Assembly (NCBI RefSeq): GCF_013450155.1
Contig: NZ_JACCKD010000007.1
Coordinates: forward strand, 1 to 64,000
DNA: 64,000 nucleotides
DNA from: Haloechinothrix aidingensis
Lineage (GTDB): Bacteria; Actinomycetota; Actinomycetes; Mycobacteriales; Pseudonocardiaceae
Direction: 5' to 3'
A program made the position numbers and the translations under genes. Shown here piece by piece: positions 24,783-34,479 of the stretch (position 1 is the stretch's first letter; each line of letters opens with the position of its first letter). The notes below the pieces were generated by a model that saw only the letters and a program-made list of their open reading frames with translations, was not told the origin of the DNA and did not search any database.

Positions 24783-25942
24783 TCGCACCGCACCCCACGA
24801 TCGTCGAGGGCGGCACGGAGCGCGTCCCCGTACCGGGCCCACTGCCCGTCCCGCCACGCGGGGACGACCTCGACCTCGCCCCGTGCCCTGCGCGGGACAC
24901 CGATCTCGGCGAGCACGCGGCCGCCACCTGCCGAGCGCCGCATGTGCAGCACGACCTGGACCGCCGCGGCCAGCTGGCTGTGCAGTGCTTCGCGCGGCAT
25001 GCCGCCGAGTGCGGCGAGCGCCTCGAGCCGGGCGGGTACCTCCGCAGGCGAGTTCGCGTGCAGCGTCCCGGCACCGCCGTCGTGGCCGGTGTTGAGCGCG
25101 TTCAGCAGATCGCAGACCTCCTTGCCCCGGACCTCGCCGACCACGATCCGGTCCGGCCGCATCCGCAGCCCCTGACGCACCAGGTCACACACGGTTACCT
25201 CGCCCACTCCCTCCACATTGGCGGGACGGGCCAGCAGCCTGACGAACTGGGGATGGACCGGTCGCAGCTCACCGGCGTCCTCGACACAGACGATCCGCTC
25301 GGCGTGCGGCACCGCTCCGAGTAGAGCTCCGAGCAACGTGCTCTTGCCGGACCCCGTACAACCGGTGACCAGTACGGCCAGCCGAGCCGCGACCACGGCC
25401 GCGAGAATCGCCTCCGTCCCGGCGTCCAGCGTGCCCAGCCGCGTCAGCGTCGCCAGGTCGTAGGTGGCGGGCCGGAGCACTCGCAACGACAGGCAGGTGC
25501 CGTCCGGGGCAACGGGCGGCAGCACCGCGTGCAACCGCACCTGACGATCCGAGTCCGTCCCCGGCAGCCAACCGTCCACATAGGGCTGTGCATCGTCCAG
25601 CCTGCGGCCGGCCGCGAGGGCGAGCCGCTGCGCGAGGCGACGTACCGCTGGTTCGTCCGGGAACGTGACCGAGGTCCGACGCAGCCCTTCCGGACCGTCC
25701 GCCCACACCTGGTCCGGGGCGGTAACGAGAACATCGGTCACTGCCGGGTCGCTTACCAGCTTCTCGAGCGGGCCCACCCCCTCGAGCTCGTCGCGCAACG
25801 TGTGCAACGCGGCGAGAACATCACCGTGCGCGGCGACCCCGCCGATCTCGGCGCGCACCGCGTCCGCCACAGCCGACGGCCGTACGTCCGCACCGTCGAC
25901 CGCGAGCCTGCGACGAACTCGCTCGACAAGGTCCCCGCGCAT
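24776..25942 (-). CDS. tadA: TadA-like pilus/secretion ATPase
   Basis: Hexameric type II/IV secretion ATPase that powers Tad pilus assembly. It has 388 aa from ATG 25942, which overlaps the stop of the 12-codon leader frame (TGATG) and follows GGGAG. The N-terminal domain precedes the P-loop GCTGSGKSTLL; the Asp box (ERIVCVEDAGELRP), Walker B (RPDRIVVGEVRG) and His box (TGHDGGAGTLHANS) are intact, so it should be active. Members of this actinobacterial subgroup occur beside the DECH helicase, as here. It corresponds to Rv3659c. Confidence 0.93.
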   Translation of the reverse strand: MRGDLVERVRRRLAVDGADVRPSAVADAVRAEIGGVAAHGDVLAALHTLRDELEGVGPLEKLVSDPAVTDVLVTAPDQVWADGPEGLRRTSVTFPDEPAVRRLAQRLALAAGRRLDDAQPYVDGWLPGTDSDRQVRLHAVLPPVAPDGTCLSLRVLRPATYDLATLTRLGTLDAGTEAILAAVVAARLAVLVTGCTGSGKSTLLGALLGAVPHAERIVCVEDAGELRPVHPQFVRLLARPANVEGVGEVTVCDLVRQGLRMRPDRIVVGEVRGKEVCDLLNALNTGHDGGAGTLHANSPAEVPARLEALAALGGMPREALHSQLAAAVQVVLHMRRSAGGGRVLAEIGVPRRARGEVEVVPAWRDGQWARYGDALRAALDDRGVRCEC

Positions 25943-25980
25943 CACGCCGCTCCCGCGTTGCCGAACCGTTCCCCGCGCAT
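25942..25980 (-). other. 12-codon leader frame created by a tandem duplication
   Basis: A 23-bp sequence carrying the ribosome site and start codon occurs twice, at 25970-25992 and 25932-25954, with a 38-base period. The ATG in the first copy overlaps the ssd stop (TGATG) and opens a 12-codon frame, MRGERFGNAGAA. Its stop overlaps the true tadA ATG in the same TGATG way. Coupling is thus kept through an extra mini-cistron. Confidence 0.7.
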
Positions 25981-27068
25981 CACGCCGCTCCCACCTGCTC
26001 GTCACGACCACCGGCCAACGCGCGCAGGACGTCCCGCGCGCCGGTGGCGAGCGGTCCGCGCTGCCGGGGATCGAACCGGCCCCGCTCGAGCGCGCTGCCC
26101 AACCGCGGTTCCGCCCGCATCACCGTGAGCACGGGCAACCCGACCACCTCGGCGATCGCCTCAGCAGGCAACGCTTCCGGCGCGGGCCCGCGCACCACGA
26201 GGGCCAACCGGTCGGACAGTGGCCGCAGCCGTTCGAGCACCCGCGTGGCCGCGGTGCACGCGCGCACCTCAGCGGGGACCACGAGGCACACCAGGTCGGC
26301 CAGCTCTGCCGCGCGGCGATCGCACGGCGCGAGCTCGCGGGAGAGGTCACACGCGACTGTGGCGCCGGAACGCCTGCCGGCGTCGACGACGGCGGCCACC
26401 CCGTCCGGATCCGGTCTCGCACCGTCCCTGGCGCAGGAGATCACGGAGAGCTCACCACTACCGTAGGAAAGCCGGGGTAGCGCACCACGCAGCGAGCTCA
26501 TCGACACCCGACCCGAGCCCAGGCTCAGATCCGGCCACCGCGAACCGGCATCGAACTCCGCGCCGAGCACCAGGTCGATCCCTCCGCCGAGCGGGTCGCA
26601 GTCGACAAGCACGGCCTCCTCCCCCGAACGGCTGGCGGCCACGCCGATGCTGGCCGCGAACACCGAGGCGCCCGCGCCGCCGCGCCCACCGACCACCGCG
26701 ACCACGCGGCCGTCCCCGCCACTCGGCCCCTCCACCACATCGGCGAACACAGCGACGAGGGAGGACTCCTCGCCAGGCAACGTCAGCACGTGCTCGACGC
26801 CGGTGCGGAAGACAAGCTGCCAGGTGTGCGCGGCGAGCTCGGCGGCGCACACCAACACGACCGAACTCGCCCGCGGCAGATCCCTGCCTGCACACTGCGT
26901 GAGGGCGGTCTCGTCGAGCACCACGAGCGGAGCCCGCGACCAGCCTCGCCGCACGGCCTCGGCATCCGGCGCGCACTCCACCTCGCAACCGACCGACGCG
27001 GCGATCCGCAGGACGTGGTCGAGAAGGTCCTCGTCGTCGACGACGACCAGTGGCAGATGTCCCGTCAT
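25980..27068 (-). CDS. ssd: Ssd/CpaE-like ParA-family ATPase
   Basis: Septum-site-determining protein/CpaE homologue of actinobacteria, 362 aa, the first gene of the Tad operon. ATG 27068 follows GGGGGACGCC. The N-terminal third resembles a receiver-like domain (LPLVVVDDEDLLDHVLRIA). The rest is a MinD/ParA fold with a deviant Walker A (VVGGRGGAGASVF, no Lys-Thr/Ser pair as in GKGGVGKT) and VLVDCDPLGGGIDLVLG. The P-loop change is typical of this family and suggests altered nucleotide handling. In mycobacteria Ssd (Rv3660c) blocks septation when overproduced; in Caulobacter CpaE localises the pilus. The gene is divergent from the HAD hydrolase, with two DnaA-box-like sites between. Confidence 0.92.
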   Translation of the reverse strand: MTGHLPLVVVDDEDLLDHVLRIAASVGCEVECAPDAEAVRRGWSRAPLVVLDETALTQCAGRDLPRASSVVLVCAAELAAHTWQLVFRTGVEHVLTLPGEESSLVAVFADVVEGPSGGDGRVVAVVGGRGGAGASVFAASIGVAASRSGEEAVLVDCDPLGGGIDLVLGAEFDAGSRWPDLSLGSGRVSMSSLRGALPRLSYGSGELSVISCARDGARPDPDGVAAVVDAGRRSGATVACDLSRELAPCDRRAAELADLVCLVVPAEVRACTAATRVLERLRPLSDRLALVVRGPAPEALPAEAIAEVVGLPVLTVMRAEPRLGSALERGRFDPRQRGPLATGARDVLRALAGGRDEQVGAA

Positions 27069-27165
27069 GGCGTCCCCCGTTCTCCGGCTGTGCTCGGTTT
27101 GACCGAACGGACACCGCACACCGTCGCGCCTACGCGGTCCCGCTCCCAACAGCCCGGCACTCCGG

Positions 27166-27194
27166 TTGTGGACAACAGGGGTGTTGTGGACAAC
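27166..27194. promoter_or_regulatory. Two DnaA-box-like repeats in the ssd/HAD gap
   Basis: TGTGGACAA occurs at 27167-27175 and 27185-27193, 18 bases apart; each is the exact complement of the actinobacterial DnaA box TTGTCCACA. With flanks each reads as the near-palindrome GTTGTGGACAAC. They sit between divergent ssd and HAD genes, 60-86 bases before the HAD start. Binding by DnaA or by a dimeric repressor is possible. Confidence 0.6.
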
Positions 27195-27252
27195 CTGTGG
27201 CCCGACTACCGCCCCGAACGTCACACCCGACGCGAGAACCTATGCTGTTCGC

Positions 27253-28092
27253 ATGGGTCCCCTCCCCGACACGGCGGCCGCGGCCTCACCAACCGAGCCT
27301 GCCAACCGCATCGCCGCGTTCTTCGATCTCGACAAGACCGTCATCGCCTCGTCCAGCGCGCTCGCGTTCAGCAGGCCGTTGCTGCGACAAGGTCTGATCA
27401 ACCGGCGTGCGGCGCTCAAGAGCGCCTACGCCCAACTGATGTTCTCGCTGTCCGGGGCGGACGCCGCCAAGACCGAACGGCTCCGCGAGCAGATCTCGAC
27501 GCTGTGCGCAGGCTGGGACGTCGCCCAGGTCAGCGCGATCGTGCACGAGACGCTGCACGACGTGGTCGACCCGCTGGTCTACGCGGAGGCCGCCGAGATG
27601 ATCGCGGGCCACAAGGCCGAGGGTCACGACGTCGTCGTGCTGTCGGCGACCGGCGCGGAAGTGGTCGAGCCGATCGCCGAGTTGCTCGGTGCGGACCTGT
27701 GCGTCGGAACGCGCATGGAGATCGCCGGCGGAAGGTATACCGGCGAGGTCGAGTTCTACTGTTACGGCGAGGAGAAAGCCACCGCCGCGCGCAGCCTGGC
27801 CGAGGCGCACGGCTACGACCTCACCCGCTGCTACGCCTACACCGACTCCAGCACCGACCTACCGCTGCTCGAGGCCGTGGGGATCCCGTGCGCGGTCAAC
27901 CCGGACAAGGCACTTCGCCGCACAGCCACCGAACGGGAGTGGCCCGTGCTGCTGTTCTCGAAGCCGGTCTCGATGCGGACCAGGATCCCGAGCGCGACCA
28001 CGGTGGCGCTCGGTGTGGGTGTGGGTGCGGTTGCGGTTGCGGCGGGAGCCACCTGGTACGGCTTCCGGCACCGCAGGAAAGGCACGTCATGA
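27253..28092 (+). CDS. HAD-IB family hydrolase (SerB-like, Rv3661)
   Basis: Haloacid-dehalogenase phosphatase of subfamily IB, 279 aa. TATGCT at 27241-27246 ends six bases before ATG 27253, so the mRNA is probably leaderless. Motif I is FFDLDKT (D25, D27), motif II is VVVLSATG, and motif III/IV are SLAEAHGYDL and YAYTDSSTDLPLLEAV. A hydrophobic segment close to the C-terminus (VALGVGVGAVAVAAG) followed by RHRRK could anchor it to the membrane. The phosphorylated substrate is unknown: relatives act on phosphoserine, phospholipid or sugar phosphates. In M. tuberculosis the gene order ssd-Rv3661-MTS2823 is the same. Confidence 0.9.
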   Translation: MGPLPDTAAAASPTEPANRIAAFFDLDKTVIASSSALAFSRPLLRQGLINRRAALKSAYAQLMFSLSGADAAKTERLREQISTLCAGWDVAQVSAIVHETLHDVVDPLVYAEAAEMIAGHKAEGHDVVVLSATGAEVVEPIAELLGADLCVGTRMEIAGGRYTGEVEFYCYGEEKATAARSLAEAHGYDLTRCYAYTDSSTDLPLLEAVGIPCAVNPDKALRRTATEREWPVLLFSKPVSMRTRIPSATTVALGVGVGAVAVAAGATWYGFRHRRKGTS

Positions 28093-28234
28093 GGATCCTG
28101 AGGGTGATAGCTCCCCCCGGCACATGAACAGCATCCTAGCAGGTCAACAGGGGCGAGTCACGGGATCCGCGCACTGTACCGGTGCACCGCACCACCCCCT
28201 TGCAGCGACGGAGATCACTGGGTAGAAAGAAGGT

Positions 28235-28479
28235 GCGGACTCCTGGAGGCCAGGGAGGAGACAAGGAGAAGTCTCATCCACCCCGAAGGGACTCCGTGCG
28301 CGGACTTCGGGCACCCACGCGGAGCACGCCGCGGGAGGCTTGTCGTTAAACGGACTGCGTACTGGGACGCCGGGCGCCGAGTCCTACTGAGTACGACACG
28401 AAACGCACGCATGGTAACCCGATAGCCTGCGCCACGCGGCGGCGTCAGCCGGTTCCGGCCGGCGGGCGCCGCCATCTTT
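28235..28479 (+). ncRNA. Ms1/MTS2823-like RNA polymerase-binding RNA
   Basis: The 438-base gap between the Rv3661 and Rv3662c homologues is where M. tuberculosis encodes MTS2823, the counterpart of Ms1 that binds core RNA polymerase. Here TTGCAG (28200-28205), a 17-base spacer and TAGAAA (28223-28228) form a promoter; transcription would begin near 28235. GGACTC (28237-28242) can pair with GAGTCC (28379-28384), closing a long irregular helix as in 6S-like RNAs. A GC-rich hairpin at 28438-28473 followed by ATCTTT ends it. The region has no believable protein frame. Identity rests on synteny and architecture, not on primary sequence comparison. Confidence 0.6.
28438..28479 (+). terminator. Intrinsic terminator of the Ms1-like RNA
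   Basis: Arms GGCGGCG (28438-28444) and CGCCGCC (28467-28473) enclose a second hairpin GCCGG-TT-CCGGC (28448-28459). ATCTTT follows. A perfect 14-bp tandem repeat (28477-28490 and 28491-28504) begins in the T-run. Confidence 0.6.
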
Positions 28480-28530
28480 GTGCGGCTCGCTTTGTGCGGC
28501 TCGCCGCCCCCGGCACGCGCAACGCCAGGG

Positions 28531-29268
28531 TCATTCCTCGGCCGCGGCATCGGCGATGCTGAGCCCCTCCTTCGCCCCGGCCTCGAAAGCCTCGCAGCAC
28601 AGCAACAGCCATGTCCCGACGCCCTCCGGCTCGCCACCCGCGAACCCCTGGGCGGCCTCGCGGTAGCGACGCATCCGGCGCAGGAAAGCTACCTCAGGGA
28701 CGCACAGCCCCTTCGGGTCGAGCCCGGTCGCGATCATGGTCAGCCTGCCGGCCGCGCGCGCGACCACGCCATCCGCCGTACCGAACGGCTCGAGCGAGAG
28801 AAGCTCACCGTGCACGACAGCGGCCAGCACCGGCCCAGGGACCGAGGTGCTCCCGCTGAGCAGCTGCGCCAACATCTCGATACGTTCCGGGGCGTCACCG
28901 GACCGGCGCGGCCTGCCCAGCTGCTCCGGATCGGGCTGCAGGTCGGAGGCCGCGAGCACGTGCATCCTGGCGAGGACCTGCAGCGGGGCTCGCTGCCAGG
29001 TGGGAAGCAACGACCCGAGGGCTTCGCCCACCCGCAGCGCCCCGGCCAGGACCGGCTCGTCCACCTCGCCGCCCTCCGGCAGTTCCACGTCGGCACCGTC
29101 GATGGCCGCCGAGGCGCGGGCGGCGCGCACCGTCGCTTCCGCGGCGGTCGTCGGCCACCCCCGCCGGTTGACGGGATGGTTGTGCACCGCGTCCACGGCG
29201 TCGCGGGCCGCGCGCACCGCGTCGGGAACGTCCGGGAGGTCCAGGAGGGGGGCAAGTGGGTCGCTCAC
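28531..29268 (-). CDS. Fic-like conserved protein with decayed active site (Rv3662c)
   Basis: A 245-aa protein at the position of Rv3662c. It shows the layout of a Fic-domain protein: an N-terminal ASAAIDGADVE segment like the (S/T)xxxE(G/N) inhibitory helix, and LEPFGTADGVVARAAGR where active Fic enzymes have HPFxxGNGRxxR. Here His is Glu, Asn is Asp and the first Arg is Val, so AMP transfer is unlikely. The start GTG 29268 lies eight bases after TAGCGT (leaderless); TTG 29277 is the alternative. It is convergent with the Ms1-like RNA. The fold assignment is my inference from motif spacing; annotation databases often call such proteins hypothetical. Confidence 0.7.
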   Translation of the reverse strand: MSDPLAPLLDLPDVPDAVRAARDAVDAVHNHPVNRRGWPTTAAEATVRAARASAAIDGADVELPEGGEVDEPVLAGALRVGEALGSLLPTWQRAPLQVLARMHVLAASDLQPDPEQLGRPRRSGDAPERIEMLAQLLSGSTSVPGPVLAAVVHGELLSLEPFGTADGVVARAAGRLTMIATGLDPKGLCVPEVAFLRRMRRYREAAQGFAGGEPEGVGTWLLLCCEAFEAGAKEGLSIADAAAEE

Positions 29269-29555
29269 AACGGTCAACGCTATCGGCCGCCCGGCACGCT
29301 GCGCGTATCAACCCCATCCCGGCTCCGGTCAGCCACCACTCGCCGAGGAATCACCGGCCGCGTTCCACCCGGCAGGCGATTCGGACCAGCCGTGCGGCGA
29401 GATCAACCGCTCGCATGCGATACGGGTGCGACCGTTTCGGTGGAGTACTAGCGTCAGTACCGTACCGGCATCGCCGATGGCTTGTGTCACAGTGGCATTC
29501 CGGCACCCGGCCGACACGGTCCCTGGCATCGAAGATCTCGAGGAGGCCCCGCACC

Positions 29556-31553
<1,998 letters not shown>

Positions 31554-31558
31554 TCCCT

Positions 31559-31607
31559 CGCTGTGTCGGCCCGCCAAGCACGCCGTGTCGGGCGGGCCGA
31601 CACAGCG
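31559..31607 (+). terminator. Perfect 17-bp hairpin behind acsA
   Basis: CGCTGTGTCGGCCCGCC (31559-31575) pairs exactly with 31591-31607, with a 15-base loop. It starts five bases past the acsA stop and lies between convergent genes, so it can terminate both directions. Its arm sequence also resembles the 22-bp repeats that follow. Confidence 0.75.
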
Positions 31608-31628
31608 TGTTGGGCTCATGGCACGCAA

Positions 31629-31694
31629 CGCAGTGTGCCGGCGGGCCCAACGCAGTGTGCCGGCGAGCCCGACACGGTGTGCCGGTGGGCCCGA
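31629..31694. repeat. Three tandem 22-bp units between acsA and mrpG
   Basis: Units at 31629-31650, 31651-31672 and 31673-31694 share the core GTGTGCCGGCGGGCCC with one to three changes each; a diverged unit, CACGCCGTGTCGGGCGGG, lies at 31579-31596 inside the acsA terminator. The array is intergenic and noncoding. Such GC-rich intergenic minisatellites are a family trait to test across the genome. Confidence 0.65.
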
Positions 31695-31702
31695 CACGCG
31701 GG

Positions 31703-32029
31703 TTACTGGCTCAGGTGGTCGTAGCGGGTCCGGTCGCTGAGGCGGGCGCCGGTGAGGTAACCGGCCCTGCCGAGCGCATGCCCGCCCACCGCGGCCGTGG
31801 CGAGGTTGACCACGATGGCCAGCAGCGCCTTGGCGGCATTGAGCGTGCTCGGCTCGTGCAGCAGCACGCCGAGCAGGATTAGGGCCAGGCCGAGCCCCGA
31901 TGCGGTAGTGATCGCGCTGATGCGCGAGTACAGATCGGGCAGCCGCAGCAGCCCCACACCGGCCAGGGCGAACACCACGGCGCCGAGCACGATCAGGACC
32001 GTGCCCGCGAGGTTCAGCGCGAAACTCAT
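31703..32029 (-). CDS. mrpG: Mrp Na+/H+ antiporter subunit G
   Basis: Small membrane subunit of the multi-subunit cation/proton antiporter. It has 108 aa and three hydrophobic helices (LNLAGTVLIVLGAVVFALAG, TTASGLGLALILLGVLL, ALLAIVVNLATAAVGGHAL), with the family motif GLLRLPDLYSRISA between the first two. It overlaps mrpF by four bases and ends the operon. The last gene is convergent with acsA. Confidence 0.92.
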   Translation of the reverse strand: MSFALNLAGTVLIVLGAVVFALAGVGLLRLPDLYSRISAITTASGLGLALILLGVLLHEPSTLNAAKALLAIVVNLATAAVGGHALGRAGYLTGARLSDRTRYDHLSQ

Positions 32030-32286
32030 CGGTACCCCCTGGTCACCAGGCGAGCGATGGACAGTGTCGCGAGGAACCCGACGACGGTGGCCACCAGCAC
32101 GACATCCAGCACGATGTCCGTGTCCATCCGCAGGCCGAGCAACGCGACGACCCCGATGAAGCCGAAGAAGACCAGATCGGCCGACACCGCGCGGTCACTG
32201 TCGTTCGGACCGGTGAACATCCGGTAGCTCGCAGGCAGCAGCGTCAGCGCGACCACAACCAGCGCGATATCCAGCACGATGCTCAT
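32026..32286 (-). CDS. mrpF: Mrp antiporter subunit F
   Basis: Membrane subunit of 86 aa with three helices. The conserved segment RMFTGPNDSDRAVSADLVFF holds the Asp residues typical of MrpF/MnhF. ATG 32286 overlaps the mrpE stop by four bases and the gene overlaps mrpG at its end. The subunit is needed for assembly of the antiporter complex. Confidence 0.92.
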   Translation of the reverse strand: MSIVLDIALVVVALTLLPASYRMFTGPNDSDRAVSADLVFFGFIGVVALLGLRMDTDIVLDVVLVATVVGFLATLSIARLVTRGYR

Positions 32287-32678
32287 GCCCCGCCTCCCAT
32301 CCGGCCGCGCATCTCGGCCGGTAACTCGCCCACATCGCCGTACCGGCGCATGCCGGTCAGCATCCGGGCCTCCAGCTCGTACAGCTGGGCGCGGAACTCG
32401 TCGACGTCCGGGGCGTACATGCCGTGCACGTACAGCTCCGGCGGGTCGTTGGACACGGACAGGGTCAGCGTCCCGGGGGTCAGGGAGATCATGTTGGCGA
32501 GCATGGTGATCTCCAGATCCGACCGGCAGCGCAGTGGCAGCCGCGCGATCCCCGCCGACATCCTGCTACCCGGGGTCACGATGTCCCGGGCCACCGCGAT
32601 GTTCGAGCGCAGGAGCAACCAGATGAAGTACAGCAAGCAGCCCAGTGCTCGCACGGGCCAGCTCAGCAAACTGATCAC
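32283..32678 (-). CDS. mrpE: Mrp antiporter subunit E
   Basis: Subunit E, 131 aa, from GTG 32678 (GTGA overlap with the mrpD stop). Two N-terminal membrane helices (LLSWPVRALGCLLYFIWLLL) are followed by a cytoplasmic domain with LEITMLANMISLTPGTLTLSV, the family signature. The C-terminal tail is Arg/Met/Gly rich. The frame is open far upstream inside mrpD, but the coding signal begins here. Confidence 0.9.
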   Translation of the reverse strand: MISLLSWPVRALGCLLYFIWLLLRSNIAVARDIVTPGSRMSAGIARLPLRCRSDLEITMLANMISLTPGTLTLSVSNDPPELYVHGMYAPDVDEFRAQLYELEARMLTGMRRYGDVGELPAEMRGRMGGGA

Positions 32679-34171
32679 GAACCGATCACCGCCTCGATGT
32701 AGCCACTGACGTCGAGCAACCCCGCCGCGGCCTGCTCGGAGAGCACGAGCAGGCCCTGCCCTCCGAGCCCGATTCCCAACGTCACCACGGTCAGGACCAG
32801 GCCAGGCAGGGCAAGGGCCGGTGGGGCGTGGGTGAGCAGCGCACCGGGACGCCGGGCACTCACCGCATGCACCTCGTCCTCGTGGGCCCGGCCCCAGAAG
32901 ACGCCCCGCCAGATCCGGAGTACGGACATCAAGCTGAACAGGCTGACCACGACAGCGACCACCGCGATCGCGATCTGCTGCTCGTCCACGGCCGCCTTCA
33001 CGATGGCGACCTTGCCGACGAACCCGGAGAACGGCGGTATCCCCGCGAGCGACAGCGCCGACCCCATGAACGCGGCGGCGATCAGCGGTTCCGTCCGGGC
33101 GATACCGCCGACCGAGCCGAGCCGGCCCGTTCCGTAGCTGACCTCGACCGCGCCGGTCGACAGCAGCAGCGACGCCTTCACGATCATGTGGTGCACCAGG
33201 TAGAAGATGCCGGCCATCAGGCCGAGCGGCCCGAACAGCGCCACGCCGAGCAGGATGTACCCGATACCGCTGACCATGTTGAACACCAGGATCGAGCGCA
33301 TCGACTCCTGGCCGACGGCACCGAACACGCCCACCAGCATCGTCAACGACAGCACGAGGAGGACGAGCCCGGTGTAGGCCGTGCCGCCGTCGAACACGAC
33401 GGCGTAGATGCGGTAGATGGCATAGACGGCGACCTTGGTGTGCAGCCCGGAGAACAGGGCCGTCAGCGCGGGTGAGGTCGCCGGGTACGTGCTGGTCAAC
33501 CATCCGTGCACCGGCACGACCGCCGCCTTCACCGACAGCGCGATGAGCGGCACCGACGCGGCCGCCGCGACCGCGGGCGACTCGGCGGCGGCCCCGGCCA
33601 GCTCCGCGATGTTGACGGTTCCCGCGGTGCCGTACACCAACCCGACACCGGCCACGAAGATCGTCGATGTCAGCAGGTTCATCGCGACGTACAGGCGACC
33701 CGCAGGCAACCGGTCCCTGCCCCCGAGCACGGCGATCAACCCGTACGAAGGCAGCAGCATGACCTCGATGAACACGAACAGGTTGAAGAGATCCCCGGTA
33801 AGCAGCGCCCCGTACACCCCGGCGGAGAGCATGAGCACGAGCGCGGAGAAATAGGGACGCCGGTCATCTCCGGATACGATGGCGAACATCGAGCACAGCA
33901 GCGTCAACAGCGCCGTAACCGTGATCATCAGCGCGCTGAACATGTCCGCGACGAACGGGATCGCGATCCCGCTCGGCCACAGCCCCACGGCGTGCGCTGT
34001 CACGACGCCGTCCCAGCTCGTGAAGCACAGCACGGTTCCGAACACCAACGCGAAGGCGCTTACCCCGAGCAGCACGGCACGCCGCAACACCTCGACGTGG
34101 CGCGCGACCGCCAGCAGCGCCGCGGACAGCAGCGGCACGATGACGAGCAGCGGCAGCAGTGCGGGACTCAT
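32675..34171 (-). CDS. mrpD: Mrp antiporter subunit D
   Basis: Proton-conducting antiporter-like subunit related to complex I NuoM/N, 498 aa. About 13 transmembrane helices are visible. Conserved features include VFIEVMLLPSYGLIAVLGG, LSVKAAVVPVHGWLTSTYP (Lys and His of the proton channel) and LVHHMIVKASLLLSTGAVE. The start ATG 34171 overlaps the mrpC stop by four bases. Confidence 0.95.
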   Translation of the reverse strand: MSPALLPLLVIVPLLSAALLAVARHVEVLRRAVLLGVSAFALVFGTVLCFTSWDGVVTAHAVGLWPSGIAIPFVADMFSALMITVTALLTLLCSMFAIVSGDDRRPYFSALVLMLSAGVYGALLTGDLFNLFVFIEVMLLPSYGLIAVLGGRDRLPAGRLYVAMNLLTSTIFVAGVGLVYGTAGTVNIAELAGAAAESPAVAAAASVPLIALSVKAAVVPVHGWLTSTYPATSPALTALFSGLHTKVAVYAIYRIYAVVFDGGTAYTGLVLLVLSLTMLVGVFGAVGQESMRSILVFNMVSGIGYILLGVALFGPLGLMAGIFYLVHHMIVKASLLLSTGAVEVSYGTGRLGSVGGIARTEPLIAAAFMGSALSLAGIPPFSGFVGKVAIVKAAVDEQQIAIAVVAVVVSLFSLMSVLRIWRGVFWGRAHEDEVHAVSARRPGALLTHAPPALALPGLVLTVVTLGIGLGGQGLLVLSEQAAAGLLDVSGYIEAVIGS

Positions 34172-34479
34172 CGACGATCCTCCGTGTCATCGTCCCCCTC
34201 GCCCGCGCCGGCCAGGGTGAGCATGTAAATCGTGATCGCGAAGGCGATCACGATCGCGGTCAGGACGAACGCCTGCGGCAACGGGTCCGCGGCCGTGGCC
34301 AGATCCGCGATCGACAGCAGCGGCTCACCACGCCGCGCGGCGCCGCCCGCCGACAGCAGCACGAGGTTCGCGGCGTGCCCGAGCAGCACGAACCCGAACG
34401 CGATACGCACCATGCCACGTTGCAGCACCAGGAAGGTCCCGCCCGCGACAAGAACACCAACCACCAACGCCAAGCTCAT
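34168..34479 (-). CDS. mrpC: Mrp antiporter subunit C
   Basis: NuoK-like subunit, 103 aa with three helices, from ATG 34479 overlapping the mrpA stop (ATGA). The motif GFVLLGHAANLVLLSAGG and the later PLPQAFVLTAIVIAFAITI are the MrpC/NuoK signatures. The C-terminal tail is acidic. Longer frames upstream are overrun. Confidence 0.94.
   Translation of the reverse strand: MSLALVVGVLVAGGTFLVLQRGMVRIAFGFVLLGHAANLVLLSAGGAARRGEPLLSIADLATAADPLPQAFVLTAIVIAFAITIYMLTLAGAGEGDDDTEDRR

Noticed and set aside
27069-27252. 6C RNA, which mycobacteria encode between Rv3660c and Rv3661
   Set aside because: The gap is short and lacks the two C-rich loops that define 6C; the repeats there fit DnaA boxes better.
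28215-28637. Leftward frame across the Ms1-like RNA and the 3' end of the Fic-like gene
   Set aside because: No ribosome site, unconvincing composition, and it overlaps a better-supported RNA and gene.
29461-29555. Crp site TGTGTCACA before acsA
   Set aside because: The halves are one base apart instead of six, so it does not fit TGTGA-N6-TCACA.
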